Notes: generated by a model from the letters alone, not told the origin. A stretch of 64,000 bases of DNA from JABDBE01 sp049585795 (GCA_049585795.1 JBAVAQ010000021.1:62001-126000), one strand, 5' to 3'; counted from the first letter of the stretch, positions 26,313 to 35,433 are shown. A program made the numbers and translations.

Positions 26313-26663
26313 ATGGATCAACCCCACCAACCCGAACGCACGATCAACAGTCGCCGCTTTCCACGATATGAACTCGAAACCGAAATGCGGGCTGCCATCC
26401 TCGGAGTGGAACATCGTGAAATGCGGGGCCGCTCTTTGAATATCAACGAGGGCGGAATGGGAGGGATATTTGTCGACGGCTGGGACATCGGCACCTGCGT
26501 TGCCCTGCAATTCTCGGTTCCGATTGCAAGCATCCCGATTAAAGTGAAGGGCGTCGTACGCAACCGCACTGGCTACCGCTACGGATTCGAATTCACCGAC
26601 TTAACCCCGGAAGAACGCGAGACTATCTCCAGAACCTGCACGACCCTCGACCTCCTCCAATAG
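26313..26663 (+). CDS. PilZ-domain protein
   Basis: 116 aa from ATG 26313; longer in-frame starts exist upstream but add no recognisable sequence. A single PilZ fold: the N-terminal arginine motif RRFPR, then a degenerate second motif NINEGGMGG where (D/N)XSXXG is expected (Ser replaced by Asn). The beta-barrel strands GVVRNRTGYRYGFEF and LTPEERE follow. It is probably a c-di-GMP-responsive adaptor, but the substituted motif could weaken binding. It starts 183 bp after murC on the same strand. Confidence 0.8.
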   Translation: MDQPHQPERTINSRRFPRYELETEMRAAILGVEHREMRGRSLNINEGGMGGIFVDGWDIGTCVALQFSVPIASIPIKVKGVVRNRTGYRYGFEFTDLTPEERETISRTCTTLDLLQ

Positions 26664-26903
26664 GCCTTAGCAAGCCGGTCCCTGGTGATGCAAACTATTT
26701 CATCTTGACAAGCGGTCGCCACTAGCGCAAAGTCTCCGTTCAGTGCGGACGGGCTTGGGTTTTGGTGCGTTTGGAGTATCCCTACCTGTCTGCAAAGCAA
26801 GTGGTCCCCGCGCCTACCCGTTTCCCAATAGTTGTGCGCTCAAGCTGTGGGCGGTACAGGAGCGGTTTGTAACAGCAGTCACCGACGAACCCAGGAGAAG
26901 TCA

Positions 26904-28583
26904 GTGAAGAACTCCAAGAAGGCATCCAAGGGGGAAACTTGCAAGTCCGTGGCCCCTCAAGAACAAATTGGCGAGAAGTCTAATGCTATTGGGTGGGTCA
27001 ATCGGCGTTCGTTCTTGGGTGGCGTAACGGCGGCAACAGTCGCCGCCGGCATTTTAGGCCTGCCGACAATCGCCGAAGCGAAAGAAATAGGGCCAGAAGA
27101 TCCGGAGCAACGGCGAGCCGATGAGTACAGCCGTCGCGAAGGCGACGCCGTCAAGGAAAAGCTGCTTCCTCCGAAACACCCAACGAACGGGGACGAAGAG
27201 CGTTATTTCAACAAGATCGCCAGCTACTCCAAGGGACTGCCGCATGATGTTCTGGGCGAGGTAAAACTCGGAGCCTATACCAGCATGATTACCGCCTTGA
27301 GTTCGGGTGCCGCTTCCGATTTCGAAGCCATCGAGGTTGGCGGCACGCTGAAGTTTTCCAATCCTCAGTCTGCCTATGCATATTGTCTGGAGGGTTCTGA
27401 TTCCCATGTGGGCGTGACTGCAACCCCTCCCACCTACGCCAGCAATGAGCAGGGCAGCGAGATGGCAGAGCTTTACTGGATGGCCCTGGCTCGGGATGTC
27501 ACCTTCGCCGATTACAGCACTGACTCCACGATCGCCTCGGCGGTTAGCGATCTCAGCTCCTTCCCCAACTATCAGGGTCCACAGCCGGTCACGGCGGAGA
27601 ACATCTTTCGGGGTTTTACCCCGGGAGATTTGATTGGCCCCTACATTTCTCAATTCCTGACGCTGCCAATTCCCTACGGCGCCATCACGCTTCCGCAGCA
27701 GATCACCACGACCGTGGCGGGCGACGACCACATGACATCGTACCTCGCCTGGCTGAACATCCAGAACGGCGGCGCTCCGACCGACAAGAATGTCTTCGAT
27801 CCCACTCCCCGTTACATTCGTGATCTGCGCGATCTGACAGCGTTCGTGCACAAGGATTTCACCTACGATTCTGGCCTGACTGCCGCGCTGATTCTAGGTG
27901 GCATCGGCGCGACGTTCGATCCCGACAATCCCTATCTTGGTTATACAACCACGGCTCCCTTTGGGACGTTTGGCGCCCCCGATGCGCTCGACATGGTGGG
28001 CAGAGTTTCTGCCGCAGCCTTGCGCTGCGTCTATTTTCAGAAGTGGCTGGTCCACCGGCGTGTGCGTCCAGAAGAATATGGCGGAAACGTCCACAATGAA
28101 GTGACCGGGCAGGGGAGTTACCCGATTCCGCCTCGCCTGCTTTCGTCTCCGGTTTTGGCGGCCATCTATGCCAAGTACGGCACGTATCTTTTACCCTTGG
28201 CCTACCCCGAGGGCTGTCCGTCGCATCCATCGTTCCCGCAAGGGCATGGCAGTCTAGTGGGCGCCACGGTAACGGTGTTGAAGGCTTTTTACAACGAGTC
28301 TTTTGTGATCCCGAATCCCATGGTCGCAACCTCTGATGGTTTGTCCCTTGTGCCTTATACCGGAGGCTCGCTTACGGTTGGCAATGAATTAAATAAACTG
28401 GCCGCCAATATTGCCCGGGCACGAGATTCGTCAGGTGTCCACTGGCGCAGCGATGGCATGAAGGGTCTGTTGCTCGGAGAAGCCATGGCGATCAAGATCC
28501 TGAAGGATCTAAAGGCCAACTACTGGGAGCAGTTCGCGGGATTCCAGCTTACTAAGTTCAATGGGCGGTCCATCATTATTTGA
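26904..28583 (+). CDS. Tat-exported vanadium-dependent haloperoxidase
   Basis: 559 aa from GTG 26904, with CAGGAG about 6 nt upstream. A twin-arginine signal (NRRSFLGG, then a hydrophobic Ala/Gly stretch) lies near residues 30-60. Vanadate-site motifs of the PAP2/haloperoxidase superfamily are KWLVHRRVRPEEYGG, H441-PSFPQGHG-449 and RDSSGVHWRSD, with the metal-ligating His at about 513. The family oxidises halides with hydrogen peroxide. Folding in the cytoplasm before export fits Tat targeting of a cofactor enzyme. Halide preference cannot be read. A secreted beta-propeller gene follows. Confidence 0.9.
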   Translation: MKNSKKASKGETCKSVAPQEQIGEKSNAIGWVNRRSFLGGVTAATVAAGILGLPTIAEAKEIGPEDPEQRRADEYSRREGDAVKEKLLPPKHPTNGDEERYFNKIASYSKGLPHDVLGEVKLGAYTSMITALSSGAASDFEAIEVGGTLKFSNPQSAYAYCLEGSDSHVGVTATPPTYASNEQGSEMAELYWMALARDVTFADYSTDSTIASAVSDLSSFPNYQGPQPVTAENIFRGFTPGDLIGPYISQFLTLPIPYGAITLPQQITTTVAGDDHMTSYLAWLNIQNGGAPTDKNVFDPTPRYIRDLRDLTAFVHKDFTYDSGLTAALILGGIGATFDPDNPYLGYTTTAPFGTFGAPDALDMVGRVSAAALRCVYFQKWLVHRRVRPEEYGGNVHNEVTGQGSYPIPPRLLSSPVLAAIYAKYGTYLLPLAYPEGCPSHPSFPQGHGSLVGATVTVLKAFYNESFVIPNPMVATSDGLSLVPYTGGSLTVGNELNKLAANIARARDSSGVHWRSDGMKGLLLGEAMAIKILKDLKANYWEQFAGFQLTKFNGRSIII

Positions 28584-28739
28584 GCCGTTTTAGCGTGAGG
28601 ACGGTTTTCACCTCGCCGCTTGGTTATCAGCGCTTTTGCTTTCCGGCGTCGTGCGCGCATGCGCAATACCTTCGAGGGGAATTCGGCAGATGCGATCGCA
28701 TTTGGTATAGAATACTCGCGCTTCTCAAGAGGAGATTTC

Positions 28740-30686
28740 ATGCGCCAGTCTTTTCGGAAACCCTCAATTCTTCTCGCCATTGCGATTCTGGTTTTTCTGT
28801 TTCTTCCTCCGGTTTCGGCGGCGAACCAGAAGGTCTACCTCACATCGTGCTGCGGTAGTGGCGCCACGGTTTCCATTGTTCAAAGCATGATGCTGATGGA
28901 AATGGGTTTCATGCCTGCCGGGGTTGGGACTACCGCGCTTGCCATCGGACCCGACAGCATGACGGCATACATCGGCCTGTCTTCCAATACCCAGGGAAAC
29001 GTCGTGGAAGTGGTCGACACGATGATGGATACGGTGATGATGACCTTTCCCGCGGGGAACGGCGCGGCCGCCATTGCCATTACTCCAGACGGTTCCACTG
29101 GCTATATCGCCAACAAGAACGACGGCAGCGTAACCGTGTTTGACACGGCCAGCGGAGCGGTTAAGGCAAATCTGGCGGTCCTGCCGGGTGGGGCATGTCT
29201 TGACGCGGGGGTTTCGCCAGACGGATCGAAAGCATACGTAGTATGCCAGGTGACGCCGAGTGGGAAGCCCGCGCTAAGTGTTTTTGCCGTCATCGCGAAC
29301 AATCGAGTGGTGAAGGCGATTTCTCTTCCGGGCTCGCAGCCGTTCCCGGGAAACAATCTGCTTGCGATTACGCCCGATGGCACGCGAGCCTACATCGCGG
29401 GCGTCTCTACCAAGAAGCAGACGGGATTTGCGGCGGTTGATCTCACGGGGGAGCGGGTTCTGCATTTCTTTCCTTTGCCCAGCATGAGCTACGGTCTTGC
29501 GGTCGATCCAATGTTTCCCCATGTGTTGTTTTCATCGGGTGCAGGAGTGCTGAATTACATCGATGCGGATACTGGCAGCATTCAGGGCAGCACTAATCTG
29601 GGCAGTTCGGGCAGAGGCGGAGTTGTCCCTTACATGGGGGGAATGCGAGTGGCAGTGGCTAGCGTTGACGATGACGTGATCGCGGTCGTTGACAACACGG
29701 ATGGCCGGCTTTGCTCGCAAATTTCAAGCGGCGCAATGCCTGAGCGGCTGGTGGTTTCGAAAGATGAAATGACGTCGCTGGCTGGCACCACCTACACCAC
29801 GGCCGTTCATCAATTTGACGCGGTAACTGGCCAATGGATCGCCGATTTCGAGGCTGGAACTGCGCCTTCCGGGCTGGCTCTGTCCCCAGACGGCTCAATG
29901 GCTTATGTAGTCGATCAGGGTATGCCTGGTTCGGGCAGCGGTAGCGGCGTCATGGCGGCAAGCACCATGATGATGGGACAACTGCAATGGCGCATTCCTC
30001 TCGCCGGCGCTTCGAGCTTGGCACTCCGGCCGGATGGCAAGACAGTGTATGCCGGCAGTTCGTCGGGTTCGGTTTCAGCGATCAACACTCACAACGGTGC
30101 CGTAACCAAGACCATTTCGTTAGGAACGATCACTGGATCTCCGTCCCTGGCGGCGTCCCCAGATGATAAGAGTCTCTACGCGGCGTACACGGAAGCCAGC
30201 GGCAGCAACGTGCTCTCCGTCATCGCAACTTCCACGAACAAGATCGCCACAACGATTTCCCTGGGAAGCGGCGCGTCTTCGGCGGGCCCGTTCGTAGCCT
30301 TGAGCCCTAACGGACAACGCGCTTACGTGACTTTAATGAGCCTGAATGAGATTGCGGTGGTGGACTTGGTTCACCGGCGGTTGTTGACGACCTTCAGTGT
30401 CGGCTCTGGCGTTAATCCAACCTCTATCGCGATTCATCCCAACGGAATGAGCGCTTATGTAATTTCAACCGACGGGGTGCTGGTATTTGATCTGGCGTCG
30501 AACACAGTGGTTGGAACCATTCCGATTTCTGGTTCGCCGCAGAATGTGGCGTTCACAGCCGATGGTTCAATGGCCTATGTGTCCGTGGCCCAGGGACAGG
30601 CGGCGGTCATCGATACCGCGATCGACCGTGTGATCGAGCAACTGCCGATGGCGGATACGCTGGGAGTTGCCATTTCGGCCAATTAG
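28740..30686 (+). CDS. Secreted YncE-like beta-propeller protein
   Basis: 648 aa from ATG 28740, chosen because AGAGGAG lies 5 nt upstream and the protein then begins with a signal peptide (SILLAIAILVFLFLPPVSA). Repeated units of the YVTN/lactonase-like propeller are easy to see: AIGPDSMTAYIGL, AITPDGSTGYIAN, GVSPDGSKAYVVC, AITPDGTRAYIAG, ALSPDGSMAYVVD, ALSPNGQRAYVTL and others, enough for two propellers. Methionine clusters near residue 30 (MMLMEMGF), near 90 (MMDTVMM) and in a Gly/Ser loop near 410 (MMMGQ), plus a CC pair, are unusual for the family. The ligand is unknown. It stands 156 bp after the haloperoxidase. Confidence 0.8.
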   Translation: MRQSFRKPSILLAIAILVFLFLPPVSAANQKVYLTSCCGSGATVSIVQSMMLMEMGFMPAGVGTTALAIGPDSMTAYIGLSSNTQGNVVEVVDTMMDTVMMTFPAGNGAAAIAITPDGSTGYIANKNDGSVTVFDTASGAVKANLAVLPGGACLDAGVSPDGSKAYVVCQVTPSGKPALSVFAVIANNRVVKAISLPGSQPFPGNNLLAITPDGTRAYIAGVSTKKQTGFAAVDLTGERVLHFFPLPSMSYGLAVDPMFPHVLFSSGAGVLNYIDADTGSIQGSTNLGSSGRGGVVPYMGGMRVAVASVDDDVIAVVDNTDGRLCSQISSGAMPERLVVSKDEMTSLAGTTYTTAVHQFDAVTGQWIADFEAGTAPSGLALSPDGSMAYVVDQGMPGSGSGSGVMAASTMMMGQLQWRIPLAGASSLALRPDGKTVYAGSSSGSVSAINTHNGAVTKTISLGTITGSPSLAASPDDKSLYAAYTEASGSNVLSVIATSTNKIATTISLGSGASSAGPFVALSPNGQRAYVTLMSLNEIAVVDLVHRRLLTTFSVGSGVNPTSIAIHPNGMSAYVISTDGVLVFDLASNTVVGTIPISGSPQNVAFTADGSMAYVSVAQGQAAVIDTAIDRVIEQLPMADTLGVAISAN

Positions 30687-30704
30687 CTGCCTCCACCGCG
30701 GATC

Positions 30705-31127
30705 TTAATTCTCAGTTAGGACGATGGAATTCTGCTGACCATTGCAATTCTTTGCCGGATCGTAAACTGCCGATCCCTCCCGCTTGCCTTGCGCCGCGTG
30801 GAACATTAATGTGCCGCCTTTGACCTTCTCGGGCAGTCCTTTGAATTGCGTTTTCCCGTCGACGTTGGTAGCTGCCTCGAGATCGAGCCGCCGCACGCCC
30901 GCAAATCCGTACGCGATGTGGACGCGGATGCGCCCATCGTAGACCGGCGCGCCCTTGATATCGGTGACGGTGAAGGCGACGGAACAGGGGCCCGCGTCGC
31001 CATCCATCACCGGAACCTGATGCGGATTGGGCATCTGCAAGCCGTCCGTCAAATTGACGCCGCCCACCAGAAAAAACAAAGCCGTGATACACAAAACCAA
31101 CCTCCAAGTCCGAACCAGTACGCTCAT
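30705..31127 (-). CDS. Small secreted beta-sandwich protein, unknown function
   Basis: 140 aa from ATG 31127 (minus strand), with GGGGAG 6 nt upstream; the frame is open further but has no better start. A signal peptide (LVLCITALFFLVGGV) precedes about 110 residues resembling a transthyretin-like or carboxypeptidase-regulatory beta sandwich (SVAFTVTDIKGAPVYDGRIR and TNVDGKTQFKGLPEKVKGG). Two Cys residues, one near each end, could form a disulfide. It is convergent with the propeller gene, with 18 bp between stops. No family assigned. Confidence 0.65.
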   Translation of the reverse strand: MSVLVRTWRLVLCITALFFLVGGVNLTDGLQMPNPHQVPVMDGDAGPCSVAFTVTDIKGAPVYDGRIRVHIAYGFAGVRRLDLEAATNVDGKTQFKGLPEKVKGGTLMFHAAQGKREGSAVYDPAKNCNGQQNSIVLTEN

Positions 31128-31437
31128 CGAATCTCCCCTCCCATTGATTACATCACAATCAGTCAAGTGAACCGCGACAACTTGTGAAAATTCGGCCAGC
31201 CAAATGTAGGCGCGAGCGTCCTCGCTCGCGCAGTCGTGGCCGAATCCACCCGCCGTCATCCTGAGGCAGCGGAGTCCTCGGAAACGCCGAGGACTCCCAA
31301 CGAAGGATCTCTGCACTAAACTCTGCCAATAATTCGCTGTCGGCCAAAACGTCGCAGGAACGCAGGCGCCGCACAAGGCGCCGGGAAAAGCGGTCCAATG
31401 TTAACCTAACCGCTTAGGAATGTATATAATTAGCTTT
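31128..31437. repeat. 310-bp intergenic region with two palindromic repeats
   Basis: No gene seen. GCGCGAGCG-TCCT-CGCTCGCGC (about 31208-31229) is a perfect 9-bp stem with a 4-nt loop. About 30 bp on, a segment beginning GTCATCCTGAGGCAGCGGAG and ending AAGGATCTCTGCAC (about 31255-31317) contains an inner hairpin TCCTCGG/CCGAGGA. Both have the look of dispersed intergenic elements. The promoter of the following DUF4160 gene occupies the end of the region. Confidence 0.6.
31401..31430 (+). promoter_or_regulatory. Promoter with perfect -10, at the DUF4160 start codon
   Basis: TTAACC (31401-31406), an 18-nt spacer and TATAAT (31425-31430), which ends 7 nt before the GTG. Transcription should begin at the start codon, giving a leaderless mRNA. 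Confidence 0.5.
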
Positions 31438-31685
31438 GTGCCGACAGTTTTTCGGTTCGATGGATTTCGAGTTGTAATCTATCCCAACGACCATCGACCC
31501 GCTCACTTCATGTGATCGGCAGTGAGTGCGAAGCGGTTTTCCGACTGAACTGTCCAGACGGTCCCGTCGAGCTTCGGGAAGATTACGGCGCTACGCGGCG
31601 TCAGATCAGGTCCTTCGAGCGCGAATTGATGAAGAACATCATTCAGTTTTGCGGGGCATGGGAGAAAATTCATGGCATTGCATGA
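31438..31685 (+). pseudogene. DUF4160-family gene with a one-base frameshift
   Basis: GTG 31438 opens VPTVFRFDGFRVVIYPNDHR, a typical DUF4160 start, but the frame meets TGA at 31513-31515 after RPAHFM. Adding one C after 31509 restores the family's hallmark P(A/P)HXHV segment (RPAHFHVIG). The reading then continues to the stop at 31683-31685 through EAVFRLNCPDGPVELRED and FERELMKNIIQFCGAWEKIHG. Its end overlaps the DUF2442 start by 14 nt, the usual pairing of these two families. It is either a decaying gene or a one-base sequencing error; the downstream half shows no other damage. Confidence 0.75.
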
Positions 31686-32088
31686 ACAGGTTGAGGAAGC
31701 AAGGAAGCGTGCTCGGGGATTGCAGGACTCGCTTCCCCGGGCAATTCGTGCTTATTACGACGACACAAGCCGGAAGCTTGTCATCGATCTCAGCTCAAAC
31801 CTGACGCTCAGCTTCTCACCCCAAGACGCGCAAGGACTGGAACAGGCGACGCCCTCGCAGCTGGAGGAAGTTGAGATTAGTCCATCCGGATTCGGCATCC
31901 ATTTTCCACGACTCGACGCGGACCTATATGTGCCAGGATTGCTCGAAGGCTTCCTTGGAACTAAGAAATGGATGGCGTCGCGGCTAGGCCAGCTCGGCGG
32001 CCAATCGCGCAGCCGCGCTAAGAAAGCTTCCTCACGGGCAAATGGCAAGTTAGGTGGAAGGCCGAAGCGTTCTGCCAATCCCGCTTGA
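31672..32088 (+). CDS. DUF2442-domain protein
   Basis: 138 aa. The central part matches DUF2442: LVIDLSSNLTLSFSP, then ATPSQLEEVEISPSGFGIHF and LDADLYVPGLLEGFLG. The N terminus adds a charged helix, and the C terminus adds a Lys/Arg/Ser/Gly-rich tail (about residues 108-138), probably nucleic-acid binding or disordered. ATG 31672 lies inside the end of the upstream DUF4160 frame, so translation was probably coupled. DUF4160-DUF2442 pairs recur together in bacteria. A toxin-antitoxin role has been suggested by such pairing but is not shown here. Confidence 0.8.
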   Translation: MALHEQVEEARKRARGLQDSLPRAIRAYYDDTSRKLVIDLSSNLTLSFSPQDAQGLEQATPSQLEEVEISPSGFGIHFPRLDADLYVPGLLEGFLGTKKWMASRLGQLGGQSRSRAKKASSRANGKLGGRPKRSANPA

Positions 32089-32147
32089 AGGAGGGGTCAA
32101 GGCTTCTGCTTTTATAACCTTGCTGTACCTGTGGAGGACAGCTACTC

Positions 32148-32841
32148 ATGTACGTAAATGCAGGACTCTTGTTTTCGAATGCGGTAGCCCTTTACAAGGG
32201 TGTTTCTTCCTTGAATTCAGCCCATGCTCAAGCCAGACGAGAGTCCCTTGCGAGCGTGATCTTCAGTGCCATCTCCACTGAGGCCTTTGTTAACGAACTC
32301 TCCGCGCTAGCCCGTGGCCTTGGCGAGAGAAAGCGACGAGCCGGGCTGGGTCAGAGGGCTTGGTCAAGTTCTGGGAGCGGCGGAGGATTCCCATGCATCG
32401 ATCGAATCCAAATACCACCTTGCCAGGCTGGTCGTAACAGGCCAAGTGTTCGACAAAGGGACTCAGCCATTTCAAGATTTTGCGTTGCTCGTGAATCTTC
32501 GCAACATTGTCGTGCATGCGAGGCCCCACGACGTAATTCGAGAACAAGCTTCCTCTGGAATCTCTCCTGCAGAGGACAAGATAATCCGGCAATTAGAGCA
32601 ACGAGGCGTAATCAAAAGTCCGAGTCGTCCTAAAGGAAATTGGGGCGGCGAGAAGGTCACCCTGATCACCAACCTATTGGATGAACTCAGCCTACAGTCT
32701 GTTGGGCAGTGGGCTTGCAACTCTGCTGCTGGGATCGTCAATGCCGTGCTTGATTTTCTACAAACAGCCTGTCCCCCAAGCGCACGTTTTTCAGCCCTTG
32801 CGGACAAAATGTTCAGACGTGACTTTGTATTTGATCCGTAG
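32148..32841 (+). pseudogene. HEPN-like gene split by a frameshift
   Basis: ATG 32148 has GGAGG 10 nt upstream and reads MYVNAGLLFSNAVALYKGV through FVNELSALA. The meaningful sequence then continues in the +1 frame from about 32311 (ALARESDEPGWVRGLG) to the stop at 32839-32841; the shift lies within about 32307-32318. The restored protein would be about 230 residues and mostly helical. It carries RNIVVH (32500-32517), an RX4H motif with a polar residue after the Arg, as in HEPN RNases and their relatives. Gene decay or a sequencing error are both possible. Confidence 0.6.
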
Positions 32842-32874
32842 AAAACAAAAGCCGCCAGTTTTAGGCTGACGGCT

Positions 32875-32902
32875 GTAGAGACGTAATTAGCTACGTCTTT
32901 AC
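32875..32902. repeat. Palindrome overlapping the clpC stop codon
   Basis: GTAGAGACGTA (32875-32885) and TACGTCTTTAC (32892-32902) form an 11-bp stem with one G-T pair and a 6-nt loop. It sits between the convergent HEPN-like and clpC genes and overlaps the clpC TAA. The left arm recurs at 50611. It could act as a two-way terminator, though no U-tract is present. Confidence 0.6.
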
Positions 32903-35346
32903 GAATTCTCGTACAACAACACGCCTTCGGTTTCCTTCGAGTCCACGGGACGGTAGAACAATTTGTTGTCCCCGAGGAAGACCTCGATGAACGCAGGCCG
33001 CGTCGCAATCGTGCCCTGAATCAAAGCCTCCGACAGCGGGTCTTCAATGTATTTCTGCAAGGCCCTGCGCAGCGGACGCGCGCCATAGCTGCGGTCCACC
33101 AGCGTTTGGCTGAGAATCCACTTCTTGGCTTCGTCCGTGACCGTGACCGTGATTGCTTTCTGGGCGAGGTTCTGATTCAACTGGCTGACCATGAGTTCGA
33201 GAATCTGGATCAGATCGCTTTCGCTCAGCGCGCTGAACAGGATGATTTCATCCAGCCGGTTGAGAAATTCCGGGTTGAACGTGCGTTTGACTTCGTTCTT
33301 CACCAGATCCTCGACCTTTTCCGAGATCATGTCTTCCTTGCTCGACTGGAAGCCCAGACCCTCGCGGCGCTGCAAGTGACGCGCCCCGATGTTCGAGGTC
33401 ATGATAAGGATGGTGTTCTTGAAGTCGACGGTGTTGCCCAGGCCGTCAGTGAGTTGCCCGTCTTCGAATACCTGCAACAGGATGTTGAAGACATCGGGAT
33501 GCGCCTTCTCGATTTCATCGAGCAGCACAACGGAATAAGGCGCACGCTTCACACGCTCGGTAAGCTGACCACCTTCTTCATAGCCAACGTATCCTGGGGG
33601 CGAGCCGATCAGTTTGGAGACGGAATGCTTCTCCATGAATTCCGACATATCGAAGCGGACCAGAGCTTTCTCGGTGCCGAACATGAATTGGGCGAGGGTG
33701 CGGGCAACTTCGGTTTTGCCGACCCCTGTTGGGCCGAGGAACAAGAACGATCCAATGGGCCGGTTTGGATTCTTCAATCCGGCGCGACTGCGTCGAATGG
33801 CTCGGGCCAATGCACTGATCGCCTTGTCCTGGCTGATGATTCGCTTGTGCAGCTCTTCTTCGATGCGCAGGAGCTTCTGGGTTTCTTCTTCTTTGATCGA
33901 AGTTACGGGCACGCCGGTCCAGCGCGAGACCACGTCTTCGATGTCTTCACGGCCGACTACGCCGGTGGAAGATTCGTCCAGATGATATTTTTCGCGAAGA
34001 GCGCGCAGGTTCTCGCGCTCTTTGCGTTCCTCGTCAGAATAGAAACGCGCCTTCTCGAACTCGTGGTTCGCGATGGCGTTTTCCATCCGGTGAACGATGA
34101 ACTTGATGCGCTTCTGTACCTCGGTCAGTTCCTCGGGCAGTGAAGTCTGGCGCAGCTTTACGCGGGCGCCGGCTTCATCGACCAGGTCGATTGCCTTATC
34201 GGGCAGGAAGCGGTCGGGAATATAACGGTTCGAATGTGATACCGCGAAGTTGATAGCGTCGTCGGTGTAGGTGACAGCGTGGAACTTCTCGTACCGGTCT
34301 TTGATCCCGAACAGAATCTTGGTGGCGTCGGCTTCATTGGGCGGCGGAACTTTCACCGCCTGGAAGCGACGCTCGAGCGAGCGATCTTTTTCGATGGACT
34401 TGCGATACTCACCCGGCGTGGTTGCGCCGATGCACTGAATTTCTCCACGTGACAGCGCTGGTTTCAGGATGTTGGCTGCATCGAGCGAACCTTCCGCCGA
34501 GCCTGCGCCGACCAGTGTATGCAGTTCATCAATGAAAATGATCGAGTTTTGCGACTCCATCAATTCTTTCATGATGGTTTTGAGACGCTCTTCAAACTGG
34601 CCGCGATATTTCGTGCCGGCGACGATCAACGACAGGTCCAACGCCAGGATGCGCTTGTCGGCGAGAAACGATGGAACCTCGCCGTCAGCAATACGCTGCG
34701 CCAGGCCTTCGACGATGGCGGTCTTGCCCACGCCGGGTTCGCCAATCAGGACCGGATTGTTTTTGGTGCGACGGCACAGAATCTGAACCACGCGCTCCAA
34801 CTCGCCGTCCCGTCCGACCAAAGGATCGAGCTGAGAATCCATTGCGGCCTGGGTCAGGTCGCGGGAGAACTCGCTCAGCAGGGAACTTTCTCGTTGACGC
34901 TGGGGTTGAGCTTTTTCCTGACTGGTGCGAGCCAGTTCCTCGCGAATAGTTGAGAGTCTCAAGCCACGCTCGTGCAGGATCTCAGCGGCAAAGCACTTTT
35001 CCTCGCGCAGCAACCCTAAAAGCAAATGCTCGGTGCCAATGTGCTTGTGGGAAAGCCGTTCCGCTTCTTCCGCAGCATAAGCGAGTACGCGCTTGCATTC
35101 GTTGCTTAACGGCAGGTCCACGGAGGTGGAAACCTTTTCGCGGATGGTGGTGTGTCCTTCGATCTGTTTACGGATCGATTCGACCGAAGCGTGCGAACGC
35201 AGAAAGCGATTGGTCAGGGCCTTATCTTCGCGTAGCAGTCCAAGCAGAAGATGTTCTGTCTCAATATAAGGAGACCCGAACTGGCTGGCTTCATAGCGCG
35301 CAAAAAAGATGACGCGCCTCGCCTTCTCCGTATAACGTTCAAACAT
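32899..35346 (-). CDS. clpC: ClpC-type AAA+ unfoldase
   Basis: 815 aa from ATG 35346, which gives the canonical MFERYTEKARR beginning. Two Clp_N repeats (residues 1-145; TEHLLLGLLRE occurs twice) precede AAA domain D1 with GEPGVGKT (about 205) and Walker B IIFIDELHTL. A UVR-like coiled segment (about 415-450) follows, which is the hallmark of ClpC against ClpB/ClpA. Domain D2 has GPTGVGKT (about 545) and VVLLDEIEKAHPD, then the ClpB_D2-small domain. It unfolds substrates for ClpP. clpP, mcsA, mcsB and ctsR are not adjacent. A perfect sigma-54 promoter match lies 88 bp upstream of the ATG, which would be unusual for clpC. Confidence 0.96.
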   Translation of the reverse strand: MFERYTEKARRVIFFARYEASQFGSPYIETEHLLLGLLREDKALTNRFLRSHASVESIRKQIEGHTTIREKVSTSVDLPLSNECKRVLAYAAEEAERLSHKHIGTEHLLLGLLREEKCFAAEILHERGLRLSTIREELARTSQEKAQPQRQRESSLLSEFSRDLTQAAMDSQLDPLVGRDGELERVVQILCRRTKNNPVLIGEPGVGKTAIVEGLAQRIADGEVPSFLADKRILALDLSLIVAGTKYRGQFEERLKTIMKELMESQNSIIFIDELHTLVGAGSAEGSLDAANILKPALSRGEIQCIGATTPGEYRKSIEKDRSLERRFQAVKVPPPNEADATKILFGIKDRYEKFHAVTYTDDAINFAVSHSNRYIPDRFLPDKAIDLVDEAGARVKLRQTSLPEELTEVQKRIKFIVHRMENAIANHEFEKARFYSDEERKERENLRALREKYHLDESSTGVVGREDIEDVVSRWTGVPVTSIKEEETQKLLRIEEELHKRIISQDKAISALARAIRRSRAGLKNPNRPIGSFLFLGPTGVGKTEVARTLAQFMFGTEKALVRFDMSEFMEKHSVSKLIGSPPGYVGYEEGGQLTERVKRAPYSVVLLDEIEKAHPDVFNILLQVFEDGQLTDGLGNTVDFKNTILIMTSNIGARHLQRREGLGFQSSKEDMISEKVEDLVKNEVKRTFNPEFLNRLDEIILFSALSESDLIQILELMVSQLNQNLAQKAITVTVTDEAKKWILSQTLVDRSYGARPLRRALQKYIEDPLSEALIQGTIATRPAFIEVFLGDNKLFYRPVDSKETEGVLLYENS

Positions 35347-35433
35347 ATGGCCCTTTCCCCTGAGCTCTCGGGGAGCTTCCTGGGTCAACTTGGCGGCCCT
35401 GCTCCTCAGATCTCCCTGACCCTAAGTTAATGG

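Noticed and set aside
26705..26733. TTGACA-N17-CAAAGT upstream of the haloperoxidase
   Set aside because: The -10 matches only 3 of 6 positions and the leader would be about 165 nt; this is too weak to list as a promoter.
31128..32902. Phage or insertion-sequence origin for the small-gene island
   Set aside because: No transposase, integrase, target-site duplication or terminal inverted repeat could be found around it.
33106..34143. 345-codon plus-strand frame opposite clpC
   Set aside because: It is antisense to the AAA domains of clpC, and its open length reflects codon bias in the real gene.
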